64,000 nt of DNA from Bacteroidota bacterium (GCA_016711825.1 JADJSG010000009.1:62001-126000); one strand, 5' to 3'. Shown: positions 18,103 through 27,436, numbered from the stretch's first letter. A program made the numbers and translations. Notes: generated from the sequence alone by a model not told the origin.

Positions 18103-18888
18103 TTATCGAAATCGCTCTTCTGCTCCTAATGAAAATAAAGCAAAATCATATTTTACCGGATCTTCTTGATCAAGTTGTTTTAAGCTATCGGTCAATTTTA
18201 CCGCCTGACGCCAACTGGGCATTGGGTGATCAAGTAAACCTAAACGAGTTGCAACCTGACAAACATGGATATCTAAAGGACAAATCAAATCGCTCATTTT
18301 AAGTTGATGCCAAATACCAAAGTCAACCCCACATTCATCTTTACGAACCATCCATCTTAAAAACATATTGAGTCGTTTGCAAGCTACATTTTTGGCTGGG
18401 CTTGACACATGCTTTTGTGTTCTTTGTAAATGTTCAAAAGAAAAAAAATAACGATGAAATTGAACTAGCTGATCATAAATAAAGGGTGAATTTGATAGGG
18501 TAAATGCCGTTTCCAAACTTGGGTATTGTTGATAATGCTTAGCAAAAAAATGAATAAAATAATACAAATCAGCTGACTGAAAAGTACGATGTACAAAGGT
18601 TGACAGTTTTTTTAAATCTGATGCCTGATGATTGAGTACAAAGTCGTATGGCGCCTCGTCCATCAATGACATTAAAGTATTTGATTTATTGATGATTGTT
18701 GTTCTATTACCCCATGAAAACATAGCCGCAAAAAAAGCAGCAATTTCAATATCTTGTTTAAGCTTAAATCGATGAGGCACACTAATGGGGTCTGCAGCAA
18801 TAAAGGCAGGATTATTGTAAATGCTTACTTTGGCATCTAATATTTTTTTTAGGGCTAATAAATTGATAGGATTCATATTTAATTGCAA
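18103..18888 (-). CDS. TIGR02757 (DUF2400) family protein
   Basis: A 261-residue cytosolic protein of a family common in Bacteroidota and of unproven function. Family hallmarks are visible: AADPISVPHRF, KQDIEIAAFFAAMFSWGNR, LMSLMDEAPYDFV, RLNMFLRWMVRKDECGVDFG, SDLICPLDIHVCQVATRLGL and the C-terminal KYDFALFSLG. The helical pattern and the CPLD segment recall helix-hairpin-helix DNA glycosylases, which is only a weak hint of nucleic-acid work. The start may be 18888 or the Met four codons later (18876). There is no obvious operon partner. Confidence 0.85.
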   Translation of the reverse strand: MQLNMNPINLLALKKILDAKVSIYNNPAFIAADPISVPHRFKLKQDIEIAAFFAAMFSWGNRTTIINKSNTLMSLMDEAPYDFVLNHQASDLKKLSTFVHRTFQSADLYYFIHFFAKHYQQYPSLETAFTLSNSPFIYDQLVQFHRYFFSFEHLQRTQKHVSSPAKNVACKRLNMFLRWMVRKDECGVDFGIWHQLKMSDLICPLDIHVCQVATRLGLLDHPMPSWRQAVKLTDSLKQLDQEDPVKYDFALFSLGAEERFR

Positions 18889-19219
18889 TCACATTACGAT
18901 GGAGTAAACATTATAGTTTTTTGTAAAACAGGCATCGAAGATATATAAAAATGATATGCACCACTTCAAAATCCTGCTATGAGCAGAGTATATGCTGAAT
19001 ATCCAGTATTCAAAAGTTTCAAGGATGCATGTCAGTCAAAGCGTAGTTACATTGTTTGAATTAAATACAGCAAATAGTTAAAATAGATTTCGGATCATTT
19101 CTTAAAGTTATACAACTACCGATAAAATACGATTCTTAAAAAATCAACGGAAAGAATCAAATCTCAAAACTTGATTTCATTTTTTTATGTTATTTTCGAT
19201 TTTTATAATAATCATTCAG
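18889..19219. other. 331-bp divergent intergenic region
   Basis: It separates the minus-strand TIGR02757 gene from the plus-strand LOG gene. I see no coding frame, tRNA or strong hairpin. The right end holds a likely LOG promoter (TTG 19171-19173, N17, TATTTTCG 19191-19198, one mismatch to consensus). The rest shows nothing I can name. Confidence 0.6.
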
Positions 19220-19948
19220 ATGAACAATACCTTAGAAGAAATTAAGTTTTTAGATGGGCCTCAAAGTAGATGGGAAGATTTTAAAACAACCATCCGTACA
19301 GTAATCGATTTTATTAAAGGGTATCGTACCCTGCATTTTGCTGGCCCTTGCGTTACCGTTTTTGGTTCAGCTCGTTTTCCTGAAACACATCCTCATTATA
19401 TCAAAGCCCAAGAAATTGGTCGTGAAATTGCACGATTAGGTTTTACAATCATGACGGGTGGAGGCCCAGGCATCATGGAAGCTGCCAATAGAGGTGCCAA
19501 AGAAGTAAACGGACGAAGTGTTGGTTGTAATATCGAATTACCTTTCGAACAACATGAAAATCCATATTTAGATAAATCGGTGACCATCAAATATTTTTTT
19601 GTTCGTAAAACCTTATTAATAAAATACTCTTATGCTTTTATTGTAATGCCTGGTGGTTTTGGCACCCTCGATGAATTGTTTGAAGCCTTAACGTTGATTC
19701 AAACCAAAAAAATTAAAAATTTCCCCATTGTTATTTTTGACAAAACCTATCATCAAAACTTGATCGAATACATTGATAATATGAAAACAGCTGGTACCAT
19801 TTCTGTGGAAGACCTTGATTTAATATTGATTACAGACAGTGTACCCGACACCGTAGCCCATATTAAAAAAGCCATAGAAAATTTCGGATTGGGTTATAAA
19901 CAGAAATTTAAACCATTAAGATGGCTCTTTGAAAACGAAGAGTCTTAA
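19220..19948 (+). CDS. LOG family (TIGR00730) nucleotide 5'-monophosphate nucleosidase-like protein
   Basis: A 242-residue cytosolic Rossmann-like protein. LOG-family enzymes release the base from cytokinin riboside or purine nucleoside 5'-monophosphates. Hallmarks are VTVFGSARF, MTGGGPGIMEAANRGA and the catalytic PGGFGTLDELFEALT with its conserved Glu. The frame extends to an ATG at 19187, but a near-consensus promoter box (19191-19198) lies after it, and MNNTLEEIKF at 19220 looks like a family start. It appears monocistronic. Whether it makes cytokinin-like products or is a nucleotide-pool enzyme cannot be told from sequence. Confidence 0.9.
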   Translation: MNNTLEEIKFLDGPQSRWEDFKTTIRTVIDFIKGYRTLHFAGPCVTVFGSARFPETHPHYIKAQEIGREIARLGFTIMTGGGPGIMEAANRGAKEVNGRSVGCNIELPFEQHENPYLDKSVTIKYFFVRKTLLIKYSYAFIVMPGGFGTLDELFEALTLIQTKKIKNFPIVIFDKTYHQNLIEYIDNMKTAGTISVEDLDLILITDSVPDTVAHIKKAIENFGLGYKQKFKPLRWLFENEES

Positions 19949-19966
19949 TTATCTAATTTTAATTGA

Positions 19967-21097
19967 TTAATGAACCTTTTTTAATAGTAAGGCGGCATTA
20001 CAGCCCCCAAAACCTGAGGTCGTTTTCACGGCATAACGCAATTCTTTTTCAAGTATTTGTTGACTAATGGTTACATCACCACTTACTCCTTTGGTTTTAA
20101 ATCCAACACTGGGAAGTAATATATTTCTTTTTAAGCATTCAACACTGATAATACATTCTATGACACCCGAAGCACCTAAAGTATGACCATATTGTGCTTT
20201 TAAACTAAAAAGAGGCACATGGTTTAATCCTGCCAACGCAATCGCTTTCGACTCCATTTCATCATTGTATTGGGTAGCCGTGCCATGAGCAGATATAAAA
20301 CTGATTTCATCTTGTGAAACAGATGATTGCTGCAATAACTGCTGTATACAATAAGCCAATTCCTCCCCAGTTTTAGAAGGTCCTGAAATGTGATTTGCAT
20401 CATTTGTAATGCCCCCCCCAGCAACAACTATTTCAGAAGTATGTTCACTACTCAATAAAATAGCCCCACACGCTTCACCTAATACAACCCCATCACGATC
20501 TATGTCAAAAGGTTTACAACCGTTTTTTGAAATAGCTAAAAACGAATTAAAACCTGATAAAACAAATCGACTTACCACATCGCATCCTATAACGAGAACA
20601 TGCTTATACAACCCAGCTTGAATATATCTTGAAGCAACAATAGCCGCTGATATTCCAGAAATACAAGCATTTGAAACAATCATTACTTGATTTGGATTTC
20701 GAAAACATTGTTGAAGTAAACTGGCAGAATAATTCAAGTCTATTTGTTCGCTTTCATGCTCAGTAGCCAGCAATTCAATATTGCCTTTGGTGGTAGAGAG
20801 TATGATTAATGTATGATGGCTTGTATAATCTACTTCCTTTTTTTGCAGCATATCAAATGCACATGCCATCAAAAGGGTGTCAAATCGGTTTTTTGTTTGC
20901 AAACGCTGCTTAAAACCATCTATGATTGAATGGTCAATCACTGAACCCAAAATCGGTTTAGAAAAAAAGTAAGTATCATCCAAAAGGCGAATACCAGAAG
21001 CTGATTGCGTCAGGGCGGTAAAGTTTTCATTGGTCGTAAGCCCTAATGGACTTATCAATGAAGTATCTATGATATATGGTTGTTTTGGCGGATTCAA
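19967..21097 (-). CDS. Beta-ketoacyl-ACP synthase (thiolase-fold), flexirubin/aryl-polyene-cluster-like
   Basis: A 376-residue condensing enzyme with the Cys-His-His triad: C145 (SNACISGIS), H271 (SAHGTATQYND) and H305 (QYGHTLGASG). It is shorter than FabF (about 410) and differs from it at the N-terminus. It is the last gene of a tight minus-strand trio with a periplasmic protein (5 bp upstream) and a hotdog dehydratase, a pairing seen in flexirubin, dialkylresorcinol and aryl polyene clusters. Full pigment clusters have many more genes, none of which are here, so this trio may serve another acyl product or be a split-off piece. Confidence 0.85.
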   Translation of the reverse strand: MNPPKQPYIIDTSLISPLGLTTNENFTALTQSASGIRLLDDTYFFSKPILGSVIDHSIIDGFKQRLQTKNRFDTLLMACAFDMLQKKEVDYTSHHTLIILSTTKGNIELLATEHESEQIDLNYSASLLQQCFRNPNQVMIVSNACISGISAAIVASRYIQAGLYKHVLVIGCDVVSRFVLSGFNSFLAISKNGCKPFDIDRDGVVLGEACGAILLSSEHTSEIVVAGGGITNDANHISGPSKTGEELAYCIQQLLQQSSVSQDEISFISAHGTATQYNDEMESKAIALAGLNHVPLFSLKAQYGHTLGASGVIECIISVECLKRNILLPSVGFKTKGVSGDVTISQQILEKELRYAVKTTSGFGGCNAALLLKKVH

Positions 21098-21102
21098 AAA
21101 AA

Positions 21103-21747
21103 TTAGTCCCAGCTTTTAAATTCTTTCTTCATAGATTTCAATACATTCTTCACTGTGGCTGCCCAATAATTTCTAAATCCAAATCCACCTGCTTTTCCCA
21201 ACATTCGTTTGCAAAGCAATACTTTTTTACTTTTCATATCTACAAAAGTGACCCAATAACTCGCTTCTTCACGGCCTTTACTCATACCTTCAGCAACAAG
21301 TAAGAAACCAATACCTTCTTTGCCTTTAAAATTGTATTTTTTGATCATATCCTGTACCGCATTTTCAGAAAGCAATTGAAAATCGCTTATTGTTTCTGAA
21401 AAGATTTCTTTTTTATTCATTTTAGCATTGGCATCTGCTGTAATTTCGATGGCATTGCTCACTTCTAATTTAGAAACCGCTTCAGCAACTTTAAAGTTTT
21501 TTGGTTCAGACAAAATCAACTCGTTCCAAGCTGGAAAATATTTATCTCTCATTTCTGTAGGCGATTTTGTCCCTTCATCACCCCAACCTGTAGCTGGTCC
21601 AATAAATTTAACTTCAGAAAAATCGACACCTAACCAGGTAATCTCCGTATTGGCTTTAAAAATATCTTCTTTATTATATTGGGCAAATGCCTGATTCGCA
21701 ATGAATACATTTAAAAAGCCTACAAATAGTAAAAATAATTTTTTCAT
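21103..21747 (-). CDS. Exported protein of unknown function, between dehydratase and ketosynthase genes
   Basis: A 214-residue protein with a clear signal peptide (MKKLFLLFVGFLNVFIANQAFA). The mature part is mixed alpha/beta: EITWLGVDFSEVKFIG near its start, NAKMNKKEIF in the middle, GIGFLLVAEGMSKGREEASYW and VTFVDMKSKKVLLCKRM later, then a basic Trp-ended C-terminus (KEFKSWD). I do not recognise a named family. It is soluble periplasmic or outer-membrane-associated by prediction. Location inside an acyl-synthesis operon (19 bp after the dehydratase, 5 bp before the ketosynthase) suggests a role in handling or sensing the product at the envelope; this is inference. Confidence 0.8.
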   Translation of the reverse strand: MKKLFLLFVGFLNVFIANQAFAQYNKEDIFKANTEITWLGVDFSEVKFIGPATGWGDEGTKSPTEMRDKYFPAWNELILSEPKNFKVAEAVSKLEVSNAIEITADANAKMNKKEIFSETISDFQLLSENAVQDMIKKYNFKGKEGIGFLLVAEGMSKGREEASYWVTFVDMKSKKVLLCKRMLGKAGGFGFRNYWAATVKNVLKSMKKEFKSWD

Positions 21748-21766
21748 AGTGAGTATATTTTAATTT

Positions 21767-22207
21767 TTATTGCACAAAAATAGTTAATTCACAAGAACCT
21801 AATAATTCTTTTTGGAAAAAAATTTTTGCATCCACAATAGATGCCTGGCCTATTTTATGCTTGCTCAGTAATTCGGTACTGATTTCATTTCCAACTGCAG
21901 GTTGTTTGAGTATGCTTACATTTTTCACAGCACCGATATAACCAATGGGAATTTCTTTTGATGAGTTAGTTTCTGAATGGGTATCATGGGCTGCCATTGA
22001 AAAAAAGTATCCACTCCCGGCGGCTGCACTTTGTGCCATGTTTTCAATCATCCCACCCTCAGTCAATAATCCAGCATCAACCATCACATTGTCACTTAAT
22101 ATTGTAAATGAGGTGCGTGTAAAAGTTTCAGTGGCTTCATGTAATAAGTCAACCATTTTAAAGGGTGATTTTTGGGGGAGCAAATCGCTTACATCTCTTG
22201 GTAGCAT
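21767..22207 (-). CDS. Hotdog-fold 3-hydroxyacyl-ACP dehydratase-like protein (FabZ/ApeP-like)
   Basis: A 146-residue cytosolic hotdog protein. The N-terminal segment DLLPQKSPFKMVD matches the LLPHRxPFLxVD start of FabZ-type dehydratases, except that the usual His after Pro is Gln. The central helix GGMIENMAQSAAAGSGY carries the conserved Glu. The GHFPG loop with the FabZ catalytic His is not evident, replaced by NVMVDAGLLTEGG. It may be an ApeP-type dehydratase with shifted chemistry, or inactive. It is the first gene of the trio with the ketosynthase. A one-mismatch -7 box (22231-22238) lies 23 nt upstream. Confidence 0.78.
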   Translation of the reverse strand: MLPRDVSDLLPQKSPFKMVDLLHEATETFTRTSFTILSDNVMVDAGLLTEGGMIENMAQSAAAGSGYFFSMAAHDTHSETNSSKEIPIGYIGAVKNVSILKQPAVGNEISTELLSKHKIGQASIVDAKIFFQKELLGSCELTIFVQ

Positions 22208-22278
22208 GGTATTTTAAAAATTTGTAAGTACAATAGTAAAAAAATATTTACTTTAGCCACTATATTTTATAGAATTTT

Positions 22279-22563
22279 ATGCTGGAAATCATTGCACTTT
22301 ATTTTCTCACCATACATAATGGGAAAATTGCAGCCCAAAAAGGACTTAAACCTTTGACTTGGAAAATCAATACCATTCTAGCCTGGATCATTGGTGAAAT
22401 CATTGGTGTTTTTATTGGGATGGCCATTTTTGGATTTAACAACCTCATACTCATTATGTTGTTTGCGTTGCCTTGTGCTTTTGGCGGATTTCATTTTATA
22501 AAACATACTTTAGAAAAAAAGCCAGATCAGAATTCAACCAATTTTGAACAATCAATAGATTAA
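22279..22563 (+). CDS. Small membrane protein of unknown function
   Basis: A 94-residue protein with two hydrophobic helices (about 29-50 and 54-75) linked by a short turn, a short N-terminal helix (MLEIIALYFLTI), and a polar C-terminus (EKKPDQNSTNFEQSID). I do not recognise the family; related small proteins with WKINTILAWIIGEIIG-like segments are common in Bacteroidota. Its stop codon ends one base before the GlmU-family ATG, so the two are very likely co-transcribed. Conservative start at ATG 22279. Confidence 0.75.
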   Translation: MLEIIALYFLTIHNGKIAAQKGLKPLTWKINTILAWIIGEIIGVFIGMAIFGFNNLILIMLFALPCAFGGFHFIKHTLEKKPDQNSTNFEQSID

Positions 22564-22564
22564 T

Positions 22565-23755
22565 ATGAATTTTATTTTGTTTGACGATGAACGTTATCAT
22601 CACTTATTACCCCTTACTTACTCACGACCGGTATCAGCACTTCGATGTGGCATTATGACCATAAAAGAGAAATGGCAGCATATTGTAGGTTTACCACTGC
22701 ATGATATTACGCAACCTCATTTACAAGAAAAATTTCCGGTGTTGTTAGCACAAGATAATATTTGTATCAATGGTGCATTATTTCCCAACAAAGCATTGGT
22801 AGAAGCCATACTTACCTTAAAAAAAGGTTGCTGTATTGTACAAGATAATCAATTATTAGCTGCGCGATTAGATTTTGATCATGCTGAAAAATTTAATATC
22901 CAAGAAATACTCATCAATTGCACACAAATTCATTTTCTATCTGAAGTAAAATGGCTCAATACACTTTGGGACCTATTTACCTATAACGATACCGCTACTC
23001 GTGACGATTACGAACGCATCACAAGGGGAAGAACTTCTCAAAAAGTATCAACAAGTAATCAAATTTTAGGTGACCAGTTATTTATTGAAGAAGGGGCTGT
23101 TGTTGAGTGCGCAATCATTAACACACTTACTGGCCCTGTTTATATCGGCAAAAATGCTGAAATCATGGAAGGATCTATCATAAGAGGCCCTTTTGCCATG
23201 GGTGAAAATGCCGTGTTAAAAATGGGTTCAAAAATTTATGGAGCCACTACTTTAGGTCCCGGTTGTAAAGTAGGCGGTGAGGTAAACAATTCAGTATTTT
23301 TTGCCAATTCTAATAAAGCGCATGATGGATTTATTGGCAATTCGGTGATTGGGGAATGGTGTAATATAGGCGCTGACACCAACAACTCTAATTTAAAAAA
23401 CAATTATGAAGAAGTCAAATTATGGAGTGAATACAAAAAATCGTTTGTAAAAACTGGGTTACAGTTTTGTGGACTGATCATGGCCGATCATGCTAAATGT
23501 GGCATCAATACTATGTTTAATACAGGCACTGTAGTAGGCTTTAGTTGTAATATTTATGGTGCGGGTTTCCCACGCAATTTTATTCCATCCTATAGTTGGG
23601 GAAGCGCCAATGGTTTTATGGAATATCAGCTAAAAAAAGCGACCGAAACAGCAAGAAAAGTATTTGAAAGACGTCATTTACCTTTTACCCCAGCAGATGA
23701 AAGATTGTTTGAAGCCATTTTTCTCAAAACACAAGAACAACGAAATTATGTTTAA
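22565..23755 (+). CDS. GlmU-family sugar nucleotidyltransferase/acyltransferase (TIGR03991 type)
   Basis: A 396-residue cytosolic protein of the Bacteroidota 'alternative GlmU' family. The N-terminal half (1-~160) is nucleotidyltransferase-like but opens FDDERYHHLLPLTYSRPVS instead of the classical LAAGxGTRM loop. RCGIMTIKEKW is the family signature. The C-terminal half (about 170-370) is a left-handed beta-helix of hexapeptide repeats (GPVYIGKNAEIMEGSIIRGP, IGEWCNIGADTNNSNLKNNY). It is presumed to act in UDP-GlcNAc or related sugar activation, although the exact reaction is unproven. It follows the 94-residue membrane gene with 1 bp between. Confidence 0.88.
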   Translation: MNFILFDDERYHHLLPLTYSRPVSALRCGIMTIKEKWQHIVGLPLHDITQPHLQEKFPVLLAQDNICINGALFPNKALVEAILTLKKGCCIVQDNQLLAARLDFDHAEKFNIQEILINCTQIHFLSEVKWLNTLWDLFTYNDTATRDDYERITRGRTSQKVSTSNQILGDQLFIEEGAVVECAIINTLTGPVYIGKNAEIMEGSIIRGPFAMGENAVLKMGSKIYGATTLGPGCKVGGEVNNSVFFANSNKAHDGFIGNSVIGEWCNIGADTNNSNLKNNYEEVKLWSEYKKSFVKTGLQFCGLIMADHAKCGINTMFNTGTVVGFSCNIYGAGFPRNFIPSYSWGSANGFMEYQLKKATETARKVFERRHLPFTPADERLFEAIFLKTQEQRNYV

Positions 23756-23801
23756 ATAAGATAGTGAATTGCTTATCAGTAAACGATTTCAACAATAGCC
23801 T

Positions 23802-24491
23802 ATGAAAAATGCAATGATTACCGGGGCCTCAGGCATGATTGGGCAACTTGTTTTAGCTCATTGCCTTGCTAGCGATGAAATAGAACAAGTAAGTGTCATT
23901 GTCAGAAAACCATTGGGAATTCAACATCCTAAATTAAAAGAAGTCGTTCATCATGATTTTTTACACTTTGAAGCCGTTCAAGATGTCTTTGCCCATCAGC
24001 ATATTGTCTATTACTGCCTGGGTGTATATACCGGTACAGTCAACGATGCACTCTTTAAACAAATCACCGTTGATTATACAATAGCATTTACCGAAGCATT
24101 ATGTCAATATTCACCCCAAGTCAATTTTTGTTTCCTAAGTGGTAATGGTGCCGACTTGAGTGAAAAAAGCAAACTCTCATTTGCACGATATAAAGGCATG
24201 GCTGAAAATTATTTGATCAACAAAAACTTTCATCAATTTTATTCATTTCGACCAGCTTATATATACCCAGTTTCAAAAAGATATGAACCCAATGCCATGT
24301 ACCGTATGATGCGTGTTTTATACCCAATGATAAAATTATTAGGTAAAAATTACAGTATCAAATCTACTGAATTAGCTACAGCCATATTCAAAACAGGATT
24401 ATATGGTTATGAAAAAAGCATACTTGAAAATAAGGATATTTTAAATTGTTTCTCATTTCATCTACAAACCCATTTCGAACAACTTGTTTAA
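23802..24491 (+). CDS. NAD(P)-dependent epimerase/oxidoreductase, HTATIP2-like
   Basis: A 229-residue atypical SDR with a glycine motif at the N-terminus (ITGASGMIGQLVLAHCL), SVIVRKP after strand 2 and the family segment FCFLSGNGADLS. YKGMAEN gives the Tyr-Lys pair in the expected position (YKxxxEN, as in HTATIP2/TIP30-like proteins). The role is unknown. The 3' end overlaps the next MFS gene by 8 bp, so the two are probably translated from one mRNA. Confidence 0.8.
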   Translation: MKNAMITGASGMIGQLVLAHCLASDEIEQVSVIVRKPLGIQHPKLKEVVHHDFLHFEAVQDVFAHQHIVYYCLGVYTGTVNDALFKQITVDYTIAFTEALCQYSPQVNFCFLSGNGADLSEKSKLSFARYKGMAENYLINKNFHQFYSFRPAYIYPVSKRYEPNAMYRMMRVLYPMIKLLGKNYSIKSTELATAIFKTGLYGYEKSILENKDILNCFSFHLQTHFEQLV

Positions 24492-25683
24492 AAACATTAC
24501 ACGAACTGTTTTCATCATTTCATTGGTGAGCTTATTCAACGATTTTAGTAGTGAAATGCTCTACCCTATTATGCCTTTATACCTTGCGCAAATAGGTTAT
24601 GGAGGCTTATTTATAGGCTTGTTAGAAGGTCTTGCTGAACTGATTGCCGGATTTACAAAAATATATACGGGGAGCCTTTCTGATACCATCCAACGTCGAC
24701 TGCCCTTTGTAAACATAGGCTATTCACTGAGTGTGATCTCACGTCCTTTGATAGTATGGACACAATTTGCAGCTACTATCTGTTTAGGACGAAGTTTAGA
24801 TAAAATAGGCAAAGGCATCCGAACTTCAGCACGTGATGCTTTACTGGCTGACGAATGCAGTGTTGCCAATCGGGCAGAAATATTTGGGTTTCACCGTTCG
24901 ATGGATACTATAGGGGCTATATTAGGTCCATTGGCTGCATTGCTTTATTTGCATTTCCATCCTGAAGATTACAAAAATATTTTTTTTATTGCAGTTATAC
25001 CAGGGCTCATAGCGGTTTGTTTAAGTTTTTTTCTAAAGGAAAAAAACAATAAAAAAAATCTTCTAAACAATAAAGCACAATTTGCGATTCGACAGCATTT
25101 TTCATTTTATAAAATAGCGCCTGTCCCCTATTTGATTTTTTTAGGGTTTGTATTTGTATTTGCTTTGGTCAACAGTTCTGATATGTTTTTGTTGCTAAGA
25201 GCTAAAGAATCTGGCATGAGCGAATCGGAAGTACTCATGTTGTATATTTATTTCAATTTGGTATTTTCTTTAATGGCATTTCCCATCGGAAAAATTGCGG
25301 ATCGAATGAATAAGCATCATATACTTAGTTTCGGGTTTGTGTTATACGCCTTAGCCTATTTCATCATGGCAATATCACCAACTGGCATAAGCCTGTATAT
25401 CGCCTTTACCTTGTATGGTTTGTTTTATGCTTTCACACAAGGAATACTAAAAGTATTGTTGATTGAAAAAGTGCCTGTAAACTACAAATCCAATGCGGTA
25501 GGTTTTTATGAAGGACTCAATAGTATTTTACTCCTTGTAGGCAATGCATTTGCAGGTTTTATCTGGTATCAATGGGGTGCTACCACAATGCTTACTTATA
25601 CTGCTTTGATAACAGCAATACTGGCAGTGGCGATTTTTATTTATTATAGAAAATACGATATAAAGCCGAACGAAACAGTATAA
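24484..25683 (+). CDS. Major facilitator superfamily transporter (second, SLFNDFSSEM type)
   Basis: A 399-residue inner-membrane protein with about 12 helices. The N-terminal motif VSLFNDFSSEMLYPIMPLYL and the loop GSLSDTIQRRLPF are typical of a widespread bacterial MFS group; DKIGKGIRTSARDALLAD follows helix 4. No ATG precedes the first helix: the only start that keeps it intact is TTG at 24484, overlapping the previous gene by 8 bp, consistent with translational coupling. The next Met lies within helix 1 and would truncate the motif. Substrate unknown. Confidence 0.85.
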   Translation: MFKNITRTVFIISLVSLFNDFSSEMLYPIMPLYLAQIGYGGLFIGLLEGLAELIAGFTKIYTGSLSDTIQRRLPFVNIGYSLSVISRPLIVWTQFAATICLGRSLDKIGKGIRTSARDALLADECSVANRAEIFGFHRSMDTIGAILGPLAALLYLHFHPEDYKNIFFIAVIPGLIAVCLSFFLKEKNNKKNLLNNKAQFAIRQHFSFYKIAPVPYLIFLGFVFVFALVNSSDMFLLLRAKESGMSESEVLMLYIYFNLVFSLMAFPIGKIADRMNKHHILSFGFVLYALAYFIMAISPTGISLYIAFTLYGLFYAFTQGILKVLLIEKVPVNYKSNAVGFYEGLNSILLLVGNAFAGFIWYQWGATTMLTYTALITAILAVAIFIYYRKYDIKPNETV

Positions 25684-25843
25684 ATTCCCTCCATATCATT
25701 TAGGCTGTAATTGAATGTTTGCAGACATTATACCAATTTTCACTTACAAGTTACAATTGGGTATGAAGAATAAATAAAATGAGTTTATATTCAATTCTAT
25801 TTATAAAAAGCAATTGAATTGAGGTGTAATAAAAAATGAAATA

Positions 25844-26206
25844 TTATTCTCTTGCAAAGTCCCAGGCATCAAAAAGTATTTTGATGTATTCATTTTCAGT
25901 ATCTGTGATTTCATTATCTGCTTTAATTAAATAGACCGCAAATTTTAAAAAACTATTTCGTTCTTCTTCGCTTGCATCTAAATAAAAATCGTCTACACAT
26001 TTTTGAAAGTGTGGCAACCATTCATCATGTTTTAAATGGCTTATGATTTCCATTTCCTTATCTAAATCAACCTGAAAAGGAAACTCTTGAAATAAATATT
26101 CCCTAATAATTTTCTCCTCTTCTATATGTAATTCAAAATCAAGTGACGATAGAATCATCAAAATATGATATCCTGCAATGGTTTTATTATATCTTCTGTT
26201 TGGCAT
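25844..26206 (-). CDS. TerB-like small acidic protein
   Basis: A 120-residue acidic helical protein. The spacing of acidic residues resembles TerB-family repeats: LSSLDFELHIEEEKIIREYL near residue 18 and LIKADNEITDTENEYIKILF near residue 91, each with a D-x-E-I-x-x-x-E metal-binding-like pattern. TerB proteins bind divalent cations and occur outside tellurite operons too; no other ter gene is here. It lies 9 bp downstream of the alanine dehydrogenase gene on the same strand, so the two may share a transcript. Confidence 0.7.
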   Translation of the reverse strand: MPNRRYNKTIAGYHILMILSSLDFELHIEEEKIIREYLFQEFPFQVDLDKEMEIISHLKHDEWLPHFQKCVDDFYLDASEEERNSFLKFAVYLIKADNEITDTENEYIKILFDAWDFARE

Positions 26207-26215
26207 AAAAAATAA

Positions 26216-27436
26216 TCATAAATTCGATGACAAGATAAGGTTTAAGTCGGTGTATTTAATGCCAAATTTTTGTGAAAGTATTTTACTGGTCATTTTTCCT
26301 TTAAATAAATAGGTGGCTGCTAATAAGCCAGGTTTGTTATGCAACAATGTATTAGCCCCACCTGCTGTTTCAGTACAAGAAAGAATTAAAGGCATTAATA
26401 TATTACTAATGGCTGTAGAAGCTGTATTGGAAACGCCCGATGCAATATTGGGTACACAATAATGGATGACATCATGTTTTACAAAAGTGGGATCTTCATG
26501 TGAGGTAAGCGATGAGGTTTCAAAACAACCTCCATTGTCAATACTTACATCAATGATGATTGAACCTGGTTTCATTTTTTCAACCATACTTTCAGTAACC
26601 ACCATTGGTACTATTCCTTTATGCGGTTTCAATGCTCCAATAGCAACATCAGCTTCTTTCAAAGCATGGGTCAATTGTATAGGATCAAGTACTGAAGTAA
26701 AGACTGTTTGGCCAACAGTGCGTTGTAATCGCATTAAACGGTAGATCGAGTTGTCAAATACCTTAACCTGAGCGCCACAACCCAATGCGGTACGAGTGGC
26801 ATATTCTCCCACCATTCCAGCACCTATGATGACAACATTGGCAGGAGGCACACCAGCTATCCCACCCATCAAAATGCCCTTGCCTTCATGATTGTTACTT
26901 AAATATTTAGAGGCTGTTTGTATTGCGAATACACCTGCAATTTGACTCATTGAACGGACGATAGGATAATTACCAGCATCGTCTTTGATATTGCCTAATG
27001 CGATACCAATGATTTTTTTATCGATACATTTTTGTAAATATTCTTTGGTGAGTGAGGGTATATGAATGGGAGAAAAAATAATTTGATGTTCATTTAAAAG
27101 TGCTAACTCTTCATGATTGATGGGTGCTGTTTTTAAAATAATATCTGCTTTGAAAATTTCTTGTTTGTCATATACAATTTGTGCACCTGCTTCTGAATAA
27201 TCATTGTCTGAAAATGAAGAAGCCATACCTGCATGATGTTCAATAGCCACACGATTGCCATTGTTTACAATGACTGCTACCGCTTGAGGTGTCAGGGCAA
27301 TACGATTTTCCTGAAAAGAATTTTCTTTTGGAATGCCAATAAAAACAGCCTTTTTTTTAAACTCATATTCCAATGTTTCTTCCAATGGATTATAAGAATA
27401 TGACACATTAATGACAGGTTTCATTTTTGAATCCAT
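26216..27436 (-). CDS. ald: Alanine dehydrogenase
   Basis: A 406-residue cytosolic NAD enzyme of the AlaDH/PNT family converting L-alanine to pyruvate and ammonia. Hallmarks are GIPKENSFQENRIALTPQA, RVAIEHHAGMASSFSDNDY, PIVRSMSQIAGVFAIQTA with the catalytic-region residues, and the NAD loop VVIIGAGMVGEYATRTAL. DVSIDNGGCFETS and PNIASGVSNTAS follow. It is about 30 residues longer at the N-terminus than the classic 371-residue enzyme, as is usual in Bacteroidota. Loosely linked downstream to the TerB-like gene. Confidence 0.92.
   Translation of the reverse strand: MDSKMKPVINVSYSYNPLEETLEYEFKKKAVFIGIPKENSFQENRIALTPQAVAVIVNNGNRVAIEHHAGMASSFSDNDYSEAGAQIVYDKQEIFKADIILKTAPINHEELALLNEHQIIFSPIHIPSLTKEYLQKCIDKKIIGIALGNIKDDAGNYPIVRSMSQIAGVFAIQTASKYLSNNHEGKGILMGGIAGVPPANVVIIGAGMVGEYATRTALGCGAQVKVFDNSIYRLMRLQRTVGQTVFTSVLDPIQLTHALKEADVAIGALKPHKGIVPMVVTESMVEKMKPGSIIIDVSIDNGGCFETSSLTSHEDPTFVKHDVIHYCVPNIASGVSNTASTAISNILMPLILSCTETAGGANTLLHNKPGLLAATYLFKGKMTSKILSQKFGIKYTDLNLILSSNL

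Noticed and set aside
25684..25843. Possible regulatory element between the second MFS gene and the TerB-like gene
   Set aside because: Only AT-rich sequence with no paired stem or promoter box; nothing to support.
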